A stretch of 14,097 bases of DNA from UBA5972 sp002430125 (GTDB lineage Bacteria; Pseudomonadota; Alphaproteobacteria; Rhodobacterales; Rhodobacteraceae): NCBI GenBank assembly GCA_937892915.1, contig CALBIC010000132.1, positions 1-14,097 of the forward strand, written 5' to 3'. The position numbers and the translations under genes are program-made. Shown here in pieces: positions 1 through 6,450 of this stretch (the first letter of the stretch is position 1; every line of letters begins with the position of its first letter). The notes under the pieces are model-generated. The model was not told where the DNA came from. It did not search any database and was given only the letters and a program-made list of their open reading frames with translations.

Positions 1-1361
1 TGGTCAAATTGGGTGAACCGGGCAAGGGCGGCATTGACCATCGGTTCTGCCGCGGTAACTGCGCCACCTTGGGCAATGGCAGAAACGCGCCCGCCGTCGG
101 GCTGGGGCTGGGATTGTTGCGCGCGACTGCCACCACCACCGCTCGGGGCTTGCGTTTGTCCGCCACCGCCACCGCCGGGATTGGGCGTTGGTGCTGACTG
201 CAATTTGCGCACCAAATCCTCGGGTGTGGGCAGGTCGGCCACGTGCGTTAAGCGAATGATCGCCATTTCTGCAGCCATCATTGAATTTGGCGCTAGCGCC
301 ACTTCTTCCAGTGATTTCAACAACATCTGCCACATGCGCGTCAAAACCCGCATCGGCAGACGGGCCGCCATGTCTTTGCCGCGCTCGCGTTCGCTTGGCC
401 CGACGGTCGGGTCATCAGCGGCTTCGGGGGTGATCTTGATAACACTGGTCCAATGGGTGATTTCAGCCAGATCGCGCATCACCGCCATCGGGTCGGCCCC
501 ATCAGCATATTGCCCGGACAGTTCCGCCAGCGCACCCGCGGCGTCGCCCTGCATGATCATGTCAAACAGATCCAGAACACGGCCCCGGTCGGCAAGGCCC
601 AGCATGGCGCGCACCTGATCGGCGCTGGTTTCCCCGGCCCCATGCGCAATCGCCTGATCCAGCAGGGAAACCGCATCGCGCATCGAGCCTTCGGCAGCGC
701 GGGTGATCAGCGCCAGTGCATCGTCGGCGATTTCGACATTCTCCAACGTCGCCATCTTGCGCAGATAGGCGATAGTGTCTTCGGGCTCCATCCGCCTGAG
801 GTCAAACCGCTGGCAACGCGACAGAACCGTCACCGGAATTTTGCGAATCTCGGTGGTGGCAAAGATGAATTTCACATGCTCGGGCGGTTCTTCCAGCGTT
901 TTAAGCAGGGCATTGAAGGCATTGGTGGTCAGCATATGCACTTCGTCGATGATATAGATCTTATAGCGCGCACTGGCGGCGCGGTAATGCACGCTTTCGA
1001 TAATCTCGCGGATATCGCCAACCCCGGTGCGGCTGGCAGCATCCATTTCCATCACATCAACGTGGCGGCCTTCGGCGATGGCAATGCAGGGTTCGCACAC
1101 ACCGCAGGGTTCTATCGTCGGGCCACCTTTTCCATCTGGCCCGATGCAATTCATGCCTTTGGCGATGATCCGCGCGGTGGTGGTTTTGCCGACCCCGCGC
1201 ACACCCGTCATCACAAAAGCATGCGCAATCCGGTCGGCTTCAAACGCGTTTTTCAGCGTGCGTACCATCGCTTCCTGGCCGACAAGATCGGCGAAGGTTG
1301 CCGGGCGGTACTTACGTGCCAGAACCTGATACGAAGGTTTTGCGTCCTTGCTGTCGCTCAT
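1..1361 (-). CDS. dnaX: DNA polymerase III subunit gamma/tau (partial, C-terminus beyond window)
   Basis: Clamp-loader ATPase of the replicative DNA polymerase III holoenzyme. The frame is open from an ATG at 1361 to the window edge (453 codons), so the tau-specific C-terminal domains are largely missing here. Visible parts: N-terminal RKYRP motif near residues 16-20; Walker A GVRGVGKTT around 53-61; a four-cysteine zinc module (one Cys, then CGVCEPC); Walker B IIDEVHML; sensor-1 FATTE; and the SRC arginine-finger motif followed by QRFDLRR. This is the full AAA+ core plus domain III of the family. After about residue 385 comes a Pro/Gly-rich linker with two glycine runs (396-401 and 408-411). 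The start is favoured because the conserved N-terminus begins a few residues later. The gene is divergent from the phosphatase gene. Recognition is from motifs and is very secure; whether a short gamma form is made cannot be judged. Confidence 0.97.
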   Translation of the reverse strand, partial: MSDSKDAKPSYQVLARKYRPATFADLVGQEAMVRTLKNAFEADRIAHAFVMTGVRGVGKTTTARIIAKGMNCIGPDGKGGPTIEPCGVCEPCIAIAEGRHVDVMEMDAASRTGVGDIREIIESVHYRAASARYKIYIIDEVHMLTTNAFNALLKTLEEPPEHVKFIFATTEIRKIPVTVLSRCQRFDLRRMEPEDTIAYLRKMATLENVEIADDALALITRAAEGSMRDAVSLLDQAIAHGAGETSADQVRAMLGLADRGRVLDLFDMIMQGDAAGALAELSGQYADGADPMAVMRDLAEITHWTSVIKITPEAADDPTVGPSERERGKDMAARLPMRVLTRMWQMLLKSLEEVALAPNSMMAAEMAIIRLTHVADLPTPEDLVRKLQSAPTPNPGGGGGGQTQAPSGGGGSRAQQSQPQPDGGRVSAIAQGGAVTAAEPMVNAALARFTQFD

Positions 1362-1447
1362 TTGGCTTGCCTCTATTCCGGGGTCCGCCCATATCTAATG
1401 GCATGCTGGAAAAAAGGCGAGTCTTCAGGCGGGGATATTGGGCGCAG

Positions 1448-1942
1448 ATGGCATTTTCTATCAAAACCATAAATCTGGCGAACAGTGCGCGTCTGGGAAT
1501 AAGCCCTTTGCCGGGGCGCGGTGATGCCGGACTAAAGGATGTGGCCGCGATCATCCACTGGAATCCGACACTGGTGTTGTCGATGACCGAGATGATCGAG
1601 ATGGAGCGGCATAATATGGGCGATTTGGCGGGAATGCTTGCCCCAGCCGGGATCGATTGGGCGCATTTCCCGATCCACGATTTTGGTACGCCCGATGGGG
1701 TTGGCGATTGGCCTGTTTTGTCCAAACACCTGCATTCTATTTTGGATGGTGGCGGCAGTATTCTGGCGCATTGTTATGGCGGGCAAGGCCGGTCCGGGAT
1801 GGTTCTGCTGCGCTTGCTGGTCGAGCGTGGTGTGGCGCCACCGGACGCACTTGCCAGCATTCGAGGCGTCGTGCCCGGGGCGGTGGAAACCGCCGCTCAG
1901 CAAGCATGGGGATCGGCCGGGGTCGGTCAACGCGCGTCTTAA
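1448..1942 (+). CDS. Dual-specificity / protein-tyrosine-phosphatase-like protein
   Basis: A 164-residue single-domain cysteine phosphatase. The signature HCYGGQGRSG fits the family consensus H-C-x5-R-S/T, with nucleophile Cys109, phosphate-binding Arg115 and following Ser116. Asp78 in PIHDFGTPD, about 30 residues upstream, is the likely general acid (Asp83 is an alternative). No signal peptide or membrane segment is seen, so it is probably cytoplasmic. It resembles the compact CDKN3/DUSP-like group of bacterial phosphatases; the substrate (phosphotyrosine, phosphoserine or another phosphate ester) is unknown. The ATG at 1448 is preferred because a GGGG-containing purine stretch lies upstream; an in-frame ATG at 1403 would add 15 residues with no evident ribosome-binding site. 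It stands alone on the plus strand between dnaX and rsgA, and its stop overlaps the rsgA stop by four bases. The catalytic assignment is secure; the biological role is not. Confidence 0.85.
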   Translation: MAFSIKTINLANSARLGISPLPGRGDAGLKDVAAIIHWNPTLVLSMTEMIEMERHNMGDLAGMLAPAGIDWAHFPIHDFGTPDGVGDWPVLSKHLHSILDGGGSILAHCYGGQGRSGMVLLRLLVERGVAPPDALASIRGVVPGAVETAAQQAWGSAGVGQRAS

Positions 1943-3048
1943 TTCCCGCGCTTTGCTTTGCCCTTGGCGCGCCCGCCGCCAACTTTCTTTTCTGTGGAAC
2001 GCGCATTGGCATGTGCCTGGGCCAAATCGCGGGAATTATGGGCATCCTCGGCAGATAGCTTCAACCAGCGCGCCAGACGCTTGGGGTCAAGTGTGCCGTC
2101 TTTTATGGCCTTTTGAACCGCACAGCCCGGTTCGGTTTCATGCGCGCAATCATTGAATTTGCACAGCGGCACAAGGTCGGCAACGTCCTGAAACACCATA
2201 TCAACACCTTCGCCCACATCAAGCAGTCGCAGGGCGCGCATTCCGGGTGTATCAATCAGCCAGCCACCGGTTTTGATCGCGTGCATCGAACGCGCTGTCG
2301 TCGTGTGTCTGCCTTTGGCGTCATCGTCCCGGATGCCTTGGGTTTCAAGTGCTGCATCTGTCAGCGCGTTGGTGATGGTAGATTTTCCAACCCCCGAAGA
2401 GCCCAGCAAAGCCAGTGTTTTACCCGCGCCACAAAACCCAACCAAAAGCGAGATGCCTGCGGCTGTGGTGGCGTCAATTGCAACCACTTGGACGTTCGGC
2501 AAATCAAGCCGCGCGCCTGCAATAAACGCGTCTGGATCATCACAGGTATCCACTTTGGTCAGCACCAAAATCGGTTCTATATCCGCCTGATGCGCCAATG
2601 CCAGATAGCGTTCCAGCCGCGCAGGATTATAATCGGCGTTGCAGGAGGACACGATCAACAGAGTGTCAACATTGGCGGCAATCAGTTGGGCCGACGCATT
2701 TTCAGCGGCGCTGCGGCGTTGCAAAAGGGTTTTGCGGTCCAAAAGCCGGGTAATTTCGTCCAGCATTGGCGACAGTAAAACCCAATCACCGATAGCGACA
2801 CCGATTTGCAGAAACTCGGCCGATAAATGGATGCGATGCGGCCCCGTGGTCGTGATGACCTCGACCGCGTTTCGGTGCACTTGCGAAATCCGCGCCGGTG
2901 TCAGGGTGTCGAACTCGTCTACAGATAGCTGCGACTGGAAATGCGGCGACCACCCCAGACCAGGCAGGCTTAGCGACATTGGGATTGGAAATTGACGGGT
3001 GTTAAGCGGGAGGCCAGAAAAATCGCGGCTGTGGTCATAGACGGACAT
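1939..3048 (-). CDS. rsgA: Ribosome small-subunit-dependent GTPase RsgA (YjeQ family)
   Basis: Circularly permuted GTPase that acts in late 30S subunit maturation and is stimulated by the ribosome. Numbering from a GTG at 3063, the motifs run in the permuted order typical of the family: OB-fold about 50-110, G4 LTKVD (168-172), G1/P-loop GSSGVGKS (221-228), switch RHTTT (252-256), G3 DTPGM (271-275). A C-terminal zinc knuckle follows, with Cys301, Cys306, His308 and Cys314. The last residues form a basic Lys/Arg/Gly tail, common in rRNA-binding proteins. The start is uncertain: candidates are GTG 3063, ATG 3048 and ATG 2979, and none has a well-spaced ribosome-binding site. I chose ATG 3048 (369 residues) because the extra N-terminal residues look like coding sequence and resemble other members as I recall them. 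The gene begins just after ffs on the same strand, so it may share transcripts with it. Confidence 0.95.
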   Translation of the reverse strand: MSVYDHSRDFSGLPLNTRQFPIPMSLSLPGLGWSPHFQSQLSVDEFDTLTPARISQVHRNAVEVITTTGPHRIHLSAEFLQIGVAIGDWVLLSPMLDEITRLLDRKTLLQRRSAAENASAQLIAANVDTLLIVSSCNADYNPARLERYLALAHQADIEPILVLTKVDTCDDPDAFIAGARLDLPNVQVVAIDATTAAGISLLVGFCGAGKTLALLGSSGVGKSTITNALTDAALETQGIRDDDAKGRHTTTARSMHAIKTGGWLIDTPGMRALRLLDVGEGVDMVFQDVADLVPLCKFNDCAHETEPGCAVQKAIKDGTLDPKRLARWLKLSAEDAHNSRDLAQAHANARSTEKKVGGGRAKGKAKRGN

Positions 3049-3071
3049 TCCCTTGGGCTGCACTCGAAAAG

Positions 3072-3169
3072 GTGAGAGGCTGGACGACGACCCAAACGGG
3101 ACTCGTTACGGCTGCTTCCTTCCGGATCTGACCGAGTTGGCGAGGCGCTCGCCCGCGCCAACCTCTCGG
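3072..3169 (-). ncRNA. ffs: Signal recognition particle RNA (4.5S, bacterial small type)
   Basis: RNA core of the signal recognition particle, which binds Ffh and targets nascent membrane proteins to the FtsY receptor. On the minus strand the near-invariant Ffh-binding core GTCAGATCCGGAAGGAAGCA is present (plus positions about 3113-3132), including the GGAA tetraloop closed by CCGG/CCGG-like pairs. The ends pair: GAGAGGTTGG (plus 3158-3167) with CCAGCCTCTC (plus 3074-3083), with one G-U wobble, giving a single long hairpin of about 98 nt. An ACCTTTT stretch follows the 3' end and may help termination. Ends are approximate to a few bases. Small SRP RNA genes near dnaX are familiar in proteobacteria, which fits the context. 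Confidence 0.95.
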
Positions 3170-3174
3170 CCTGT

Positions 3175-3203
3175 TATTTAGGCAAACAGACCGCGTGATG
3201 CAA
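3175..3203 (-). promoter_or_regulatory. Candidate sigma70-type promoter of ffs
   Basis: On the minus strand, TTGCAT (plus 3198-3203) and TAAATA (plus 3175-3180) are separated by exactly 17 bases. The -10 element lies about 6 bases upstream of the expected 5' end of the SRP RNA. The hexamers match the consensus only half-way (3 of 6 each), so support comes from spacing and position more than from sequence. Confidence 0.55.
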
Positions 3204-3316
3204 GAGGCAGGTTTGTGGTTGAACCCCGCTCGATTGCTTGGTCTAGTATGGCCAAACACGTTGTTGAAAGGTGTGATCTTTGACGAAACTTGTAACCCAC
3301 CTGGAAAGCCAAGCCC

Positions 3317-4282
3317 ATGCGTGACGCAGAAACGGTAACTTTTGGTGGTTCGGGCTTTGATCGCGCTGGCCAGATTCGCGGTGATACCGGCCAATTTGAG
3401 GCGCTGCTGAGCATGGCGGAAACGCGGGTTTTGCCGGTTTGGCGCGGCAAGCCATTGATTGCGAGCGATACCAACCGACTGCAATTTCTGTCGCCGGACC
3501 ACGCTGTTTTCAACGCCGCAGGCAAAGAGCCGATCTTTCTGGGATTGGATCAGGGGATCGCTTACTTCACGCGCGACATATCTGCGTGGCAACCTGACTC
3601 GACTGACCTGTCCATGATTGGCGCTTTTGTCGATGACAGCGAACAATTGCACCCGGACCTGCCGGCAGATCAACGCTTTGCGGAACTGCGCCGGATCATG
3701 GCACGCCTCAGCCCGCGCGATGCTGAACTGGCGGCGATGTCGGTCGGGGTTTTCGCCTGGCACCGCAATCACCGGTTTTGCGCGCGCTGCGGGCAACCTT
3801 CGGATGTTTCGATGGGGGGATGGCAGCGCACCTGCACAGTTTGCAAAACGCACCATTTTCCGCGGACAGATCCTGTGGTTATCATGCTGATAACACGCGG
3901 AAATGAGGTTCTGGTTGGCCGCAGTCCCGGTTGGCCTGCGGGGATGTATTCGCTGCTGGCAGGCTTCATGGAGCCCGGCGAAACAATCGAATCTGCGGTT
4001 CGGCGTGAGGTTTTTGAAGAAACTGGCGTTACGGTAGGCGAAGTGGGCTATCTGGCCAGTCAGCCCTGGCCGTTTCCATCCTCGTTGATGATCGGCTGTT
4101 ATGGGCACGCTACCAGCCACGAAATCACGATCGACCCAAAGGAAATCGAAGATGCGATGTGGCTGACCCGCGAGGACATTATGGAGGCGTGGGCCAGTCG
4201 CAGTTCAACCCTGATTGCCGCACGAAAAGGCGCAATCGCACATTTTTTAATAAAGAACTGGTTGTCAGACCGGCTGAGTTAG
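3317..4282 (+). CDS. nudC: NAD(+)/NADH diphosphatase NudC (also a candidate RNA NAD-decapping enzyme)
   Basis: Nudix hydrolase that cleaves NAD(H) to NMN(H) and AMP; in E. coli the enzyme also removes NAD caps from RNA. The 321-residue protein has an N-terminal NUDIX-like domain and a zinc ribbon with Cys155, Cys158, Cys173 and Cys176. A complete Nudix box lies at 216-238 (G-x5-E-x7-RE-V-x-EE-x-G-V). After it comes SQPWPFPSS (248-256), the motif that marks NADH-type Nudix enzymes. The length is somewhat above the E. coli protein and usual for alphaproteobacterial members, which carry a longer N-terminal domain. The ATG at 3317 has a GGAAAG purine stretch about ten bases upstream. It is divergent from ffs, and the SRPBCC gene follows 42 bases downstream on the same strand, so the two could be co-transcribed. 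Confidence 0.95.
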   Translation: MRDAETVTFGGSGFDRAGQIRGDTGQFEALLSMAETRVLPVWRGKPLIASDTNRLQFLSPDHAVFNAAGKEPIFLGLDQGIAYFTRDISAWQPDSTDLSMIGAFVDDSEQLHPDLPADQRFAELRRIMARLSPRDAELAAMSVGVFAWHRNHRFCARCGQPSDVSMGGWQRTCTVCKTHHFPRTDPVVIMLITRGNEVLVGRSPGWPAGMYSLLAGFMEPGETIESAVRREVFEETGVTVGEVGYLASQPWPFPSSLMIGCYGHATSHEITIDPKEIEDAMWLTREDIMEAWASRSSTLIAARKGAIAHFLIKNWLSDRLS

Positions 4283-4324
4283 GGCAATTGTCTACGACAA
4301 GTTCGAACAGGCGCAGTAAAACGC

Positions 4325-4789
4325 ATGAGATTTACCAGCAAAACCGACATTAACGCACCGCTTAATGCCTCATTCGCAGCAATTGCTGACTTTGAGGCGT
4401 ATGAACGGCACGCAAAACGCACGGGTGCCGAAGTCGCACGCGTTGATGCGCTAAGCCGTCCGGGACCGGGGATGATGTGGGCTATTCGCATGGAGTTACG
4501 CGGAAAATTGCAAAGGATCGAAATTGAACTGGCTGATTACGAACCGCCGAACAAGTTAATTTTCACTGGTGGAACCGATAGTTTTGATGCCGAGGTTCTG
4601 GTCGAGTTGATCGCGCTATCGGCGCGCGAAACCCGCGCGACCATGACGGTTGATCTGAAACCAAAAACACTGGCAGCGCGTCTGATCCTGCAATCTGCCC
4701 GGCTGACCAAGGGGTCAATCACCAAAAGAATCCGCAAACGGCTGAACAAGTTTGCGCTTGAAATCGAAGACCGCGTGAACACGGCCTAG
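4325..4789 (+). CDS. SRPBCC-fold (START/Bet v1-like) protein of unknown role
   Basis: A 154-residue soluble protein with the pattern of the SRPBCC superfamily. It opens with a beta strand (FTSKTDINAPLNASFAAIAD), the usual entry where an 'x-I-x-A-P' strand leads into a short helix. Alternating strands follow, and a long, basic C-terminal helix (from about residue 117 to the end) would cover the cavity. These proteins bind hydrophobic ligands or act as co-chaperones; no catalytic motif is visible and the ligand cannot be named. No signal peptide is seen. The ribosome-binding site is weak, which could reflect dependence on nudC translation upstream. Its stop lies three bases from the pheA stop on the other strand. 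Fold assignment is from sequence pattern only. Confidence 0.72.
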   Translation: MRFTSKTDINAPLNASFAAIADFEAYERHAKRTGAEVARVDALSRPGPGMMWAIRMELRGKLQRIEIELADYEPPNKLIFTGGTDSFDAEVLVELIALSARETRATMTVDLKPKTLAARLILQSARLTKGSITKRIRKRLNKFALEIEDRVNTA

Positions 4790-4792
4790 TTT

Positions 4793-5644
4793 TCAAGCCA
4801 GTTTGCGCCGCTCGGTATCTGCCGGATAGACTCCCAGAACTTTGTGGTAAGACGTGAAGAATTTCAGTTCTTCCAACGCCAGTTTCACATTTGCATCCTC
4901 GGGATGGCCTTCAATATCTGCATAAAACTGCGTGGCTGCGAAACTGCCGCCGACCATATAGCTTTCAAGTTTGACCATGTTGACGCCATTTGTGGCAAAT
5001 CCGCCCATCGCCTTGTAAAGGGCGGCGGGAATATTGCGCACGCGGAACACAAATGTGGTCATCATCAGCGCGTCGCCGTGCCGGTCGGTTGCGGGATCGC
5101 GCGACATGATCAAAAAGCGGGTGGTATTATTCGCCTGATCCTCAATGTGGCGCGCGACCACGTCCAAACCATAGATTTCACCGGCAAGTTCGCTGGCAAG
5201 GGCGGCTTGGGCTGGGTCGGCAACTTCGGCGACATGTTTGGCGGAACCGGCCGTATCAGCCCCGGTGACCGGTTTAATCTTGTGTAACGCCAGAAAATCA
5301 CGGCACTGGCCCAGAAGTACCGTATGGCTCATTGCGGATTTGACGTCGTCCAATTTGGCACCGGGGACAGTCAACAGGTTGATGTGAACCCTAACAAAGG
5401 CCTCGCCGATGATGTGAAGACCAGAATCAGGCAGCAGATGATGGATGTCCGCAACCCGCCCATAGGTCGAATTTTCGACCGGCAACATCGCCAGATCGGT
5501 TTCGCCAGACCTCAAAGCCTCGATCGCATCTTCAAACGTCCCGCAGGGTATTGCCACGTGGTCAGGCCGCGCCTGACGGCAGGCTTGATGGGAATAGGCC
5601 CCCGGCTCGCCTTGAAACGAGATTTTCTTGATTTTCGCAGTCAT
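4793..5644 (-). CDS. pheA: Prephenate dehydratase (PDT plus ACT domain)
   Basis: Converts prephenate to phenylpyruvate in phenylalanine biosynthesis. This is the monofunctional form with no chorismate mutase domain (283 residues from the chosen start). Visible: GEPGAYS (12-18), PVENS (55-59), and the catalytic-site motif NNTTRF with the Thr-Arg-Phe triad at 175-177. An ACT regulatory domain occupies about 195-275. The frame is open further upstream, but only to a TTG at 5701. I chose ATG 5644 because GGAA lies about eight bases before it and the conserved domain begins at once. In the ACT domain the usual ESRP phenylalanine-binding motif reads LESY (226-229) followed by MVGGSF. As far as I recall this is common in alphaproteobacterial enzymes, and it may alter feedback inhibition. 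It is divergent from the cytochrome gene and convergent with the SRPBCC gene. Confidence 0.95.
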   Translation of the reverse strand: MTAKIKKISFQGEPGAYSHQACRQARPDHVAIPCGTFEDAIEALRSGETDLAMLPVENSTYGRVADIHHLLPDSGLHIIGEAFVRVHINLLTVPGAKLDDVKSAMSHTVLLGQCRDFLALHKIKPVTGADTAGSAKHVAEVADPAQAALASELAGEIYGLDVVARHIEDQANNTTRFLIMSRDPATDRHGDALMMTTFVFRVRNIPAALYKAMGGFATNGVNMVKLESYMVGGSFAATQFYADIEGHPEDANVKLALEELKFFTSYHKVLGVYPADTERRKLA

Positions 5645-5686
5645 TGGCATTTTCCAGAAATTGGTCGTTTGGTCGCGCTTACTATA

Positions 5687-5703
5687 CCTTGCAACTGACA
5701 AGG
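5687..5703. repeat. Short inverted repeat CCTTG-N7-CAAGG between pheA and cycM
   Basis: A perfect 5-base inverted repeat with a 7-base spacer in the divergent pheA/cytochrome intergenic region, about 43 bases upstream of the pheA start. Its symmetry and position would suit an operator, but arms this short occur by chance and I recognise no known regulator consensus. Confidence 0.25.
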
Positions 5704-5737
5704 GGAAGCGTTTAGAAAGGCGCAGTTTTCAGGATAA

Positions 5738-5753
5738 GCGGCTTTACCGCCGC
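5738..5753 (+). other. Small hairpin in the probable cycM leader
   Basis: GCGGC (5738-5742) and GCCGC (5749-5753) can form a five-pair GC stem with a six-base loop, ending 19 bases before the cytochrome start codon and just upstream of its AGGAAAG ribosome-binding site. There is no T-run, so it is not a terminator. It may stabilise the leader or be chance in GC-rich DNA. Confidence 0.25.
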
Positions 5754-5772
5754 GCACTAAGGTAGGAAAGCC

Positions 5773-6291
5773 ATGTTCGATACGATGACTGTCACAAAAG
5801 TCGGCGGTGCCCTGTGCGGCGCGCTTTTGGTGTTTCTTTTGGTTAAATGGGCCGGTGACACGATCTATTCCACCGAGGCCGGGCATGGCGACCACGCCGG
5901 AGCAGCCTATGTGATTGAAGTCGAAGCCGCCGAAACCGAGGCACATGATACAGAAACTGTGTCCATCGCCACGTTGTTGGCATCAGCTGATATTGGCAAA
6001 GGCGAGAAAACCTTTGGCAAATGCAAAGCTTGTCACAAAATCGAAAGCGGCGTGAACGCAACCGGCCCGTCGCTTTTCGGGATTGTTGGACGTAATGTCG
6101 GAACGGCCGCCGGATTTGGCTATTCTGCTGGAATGACCGAGCATGGCGGCACCTGGACACCAGAAAATCTGGATCAGTTCCTGACCAACCCAAAGTCCTT
6201 TGTACCGGGTACAAAGATGAGCTTTGCTGGTTTGAAGAAGATCGAAGACCGCGCCGATCTGATCGCCTATTTGCAGTCGGTCGCCAACTAA
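5773..6291 (+). CDS. cycM: Membrane-anchored class I cytochrome c (CycM / cytochrome c552 type)
   Basis: Electron carrier facing the periplasm, of the family that in Paracoccus and Rhodobacter passes electrons from the bc1 complex to terminal oxidases or the reaction centre. Of 172 residues, about 9-27 form one uncleaved transmembrane anchor. A flexible acidic linker rich in Ala, Glu and His follows (about 35-65), then a cytochrome c domain with haem-binding CKACH (Cys84, Cys87, proximal His88) and axial Met149 in GTKMSFAG. The order anchor, linker, haem domain is diagnostic of the CycM/cytochrome cy group. AGGAAAG lies about five bases before the ATG, a good ribosome-binding site. It is a single-gene unit closed by the terminator at 6314-6341 and divergent from pheA. 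The partner oxidase cannot be told from here. Confidence 0.9.
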   Translation: MFDTMTVTKVGGALCGALLVFLLVKWAGDTIYSTEAGHGDHAGAAYVIEVEAAETEAHDTETVSIATLLASADIGKGEKTFGKCKACHKIESGVNATGPSLFGIVGRNVGTAAGFGYSAGMTEHGGTWTPENLDQFLTNPKSFVPGTKMSFAGLKKIEDRADLIAYLQSVAN

Positions 6292-6313
6292 GTGATCAGC
6301 CGCCGGAATTTCG

Positions 6314-6341
6314 GGCCGTCCACCATGTGGGCGGCCTTTTT
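6314..6341 (+). terminator. Intrinsic terminator of the cytochrome gene
   Basis: GGCCGTCCAC (6314-6323) pairs over ten positions with GTGGGCGGCC (6327-6336), with one G-T wobble and a three-base loop. Five T residues follow directly (6337-6341), with another T-run a few bases on. It starts 22 bases after the cytochrome stop and separates that gene from the yej operon. Confidence 0.9.
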
Positions 6342-6450
6342 CGTTTAGATTACCAAATAGTAATTTCGCTCACACAATCGCGCCTTGCAATTGAGGGCTG
6401 GGAAATTTTACCCTGTCGTTGAGTATCGAACTTTCGCCAGAGGTCCAATC

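Noticed and set aside
453..1472. Open frame of 339 codons on the plus strand opposite dnaX.
   Set aside because: It is the shadow of dnaX, whose minus-strand frame shows complete clamp-loader motifs; the plus-strand translation is His/Arg-rich and unlike any family I know.
2113..2778. Plus-strand open frame of 221 codons opposite rsgA.
   Set aside because: Antisense shadow of the rsgA GTPase domain; no motif and no ribosome-binding site.
3035..4120. Long open frame of 361 codons on the minus strand opposite nudC and across ffs.
   Set aside because: It lies antisense to nudC, whose zinc and Nudix motifs are unmistakable, and runs through the SRP RNA. Its translation shows no family features.
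4288..4300. TTGTC-TAC-GACAA hairpin after nudC, considered as a terminator, and the adjacent GTTCGAAC considered as a LexA-type site.
   Set aside because: The stem has only five pairs with no T-run, and the alphaproteobacterial LexA pattern GTTC-N7-GTTC is not met.
5689..5717. TTGCAA-N17-TTAGAA as a cycM promoter.
   Set aside because: Spacing is right, but the -10 hexamer matches only two of six consensus bases; position alone is not enough.
6349..6364. Inverted repeat ATTAC-N6-GTAAT upstream of yejA, considered as an operator.
   Set aside because: Five-base arms in AT-rich intergenic DNA are likely by chance, and I recognise no matching regulator consensus.
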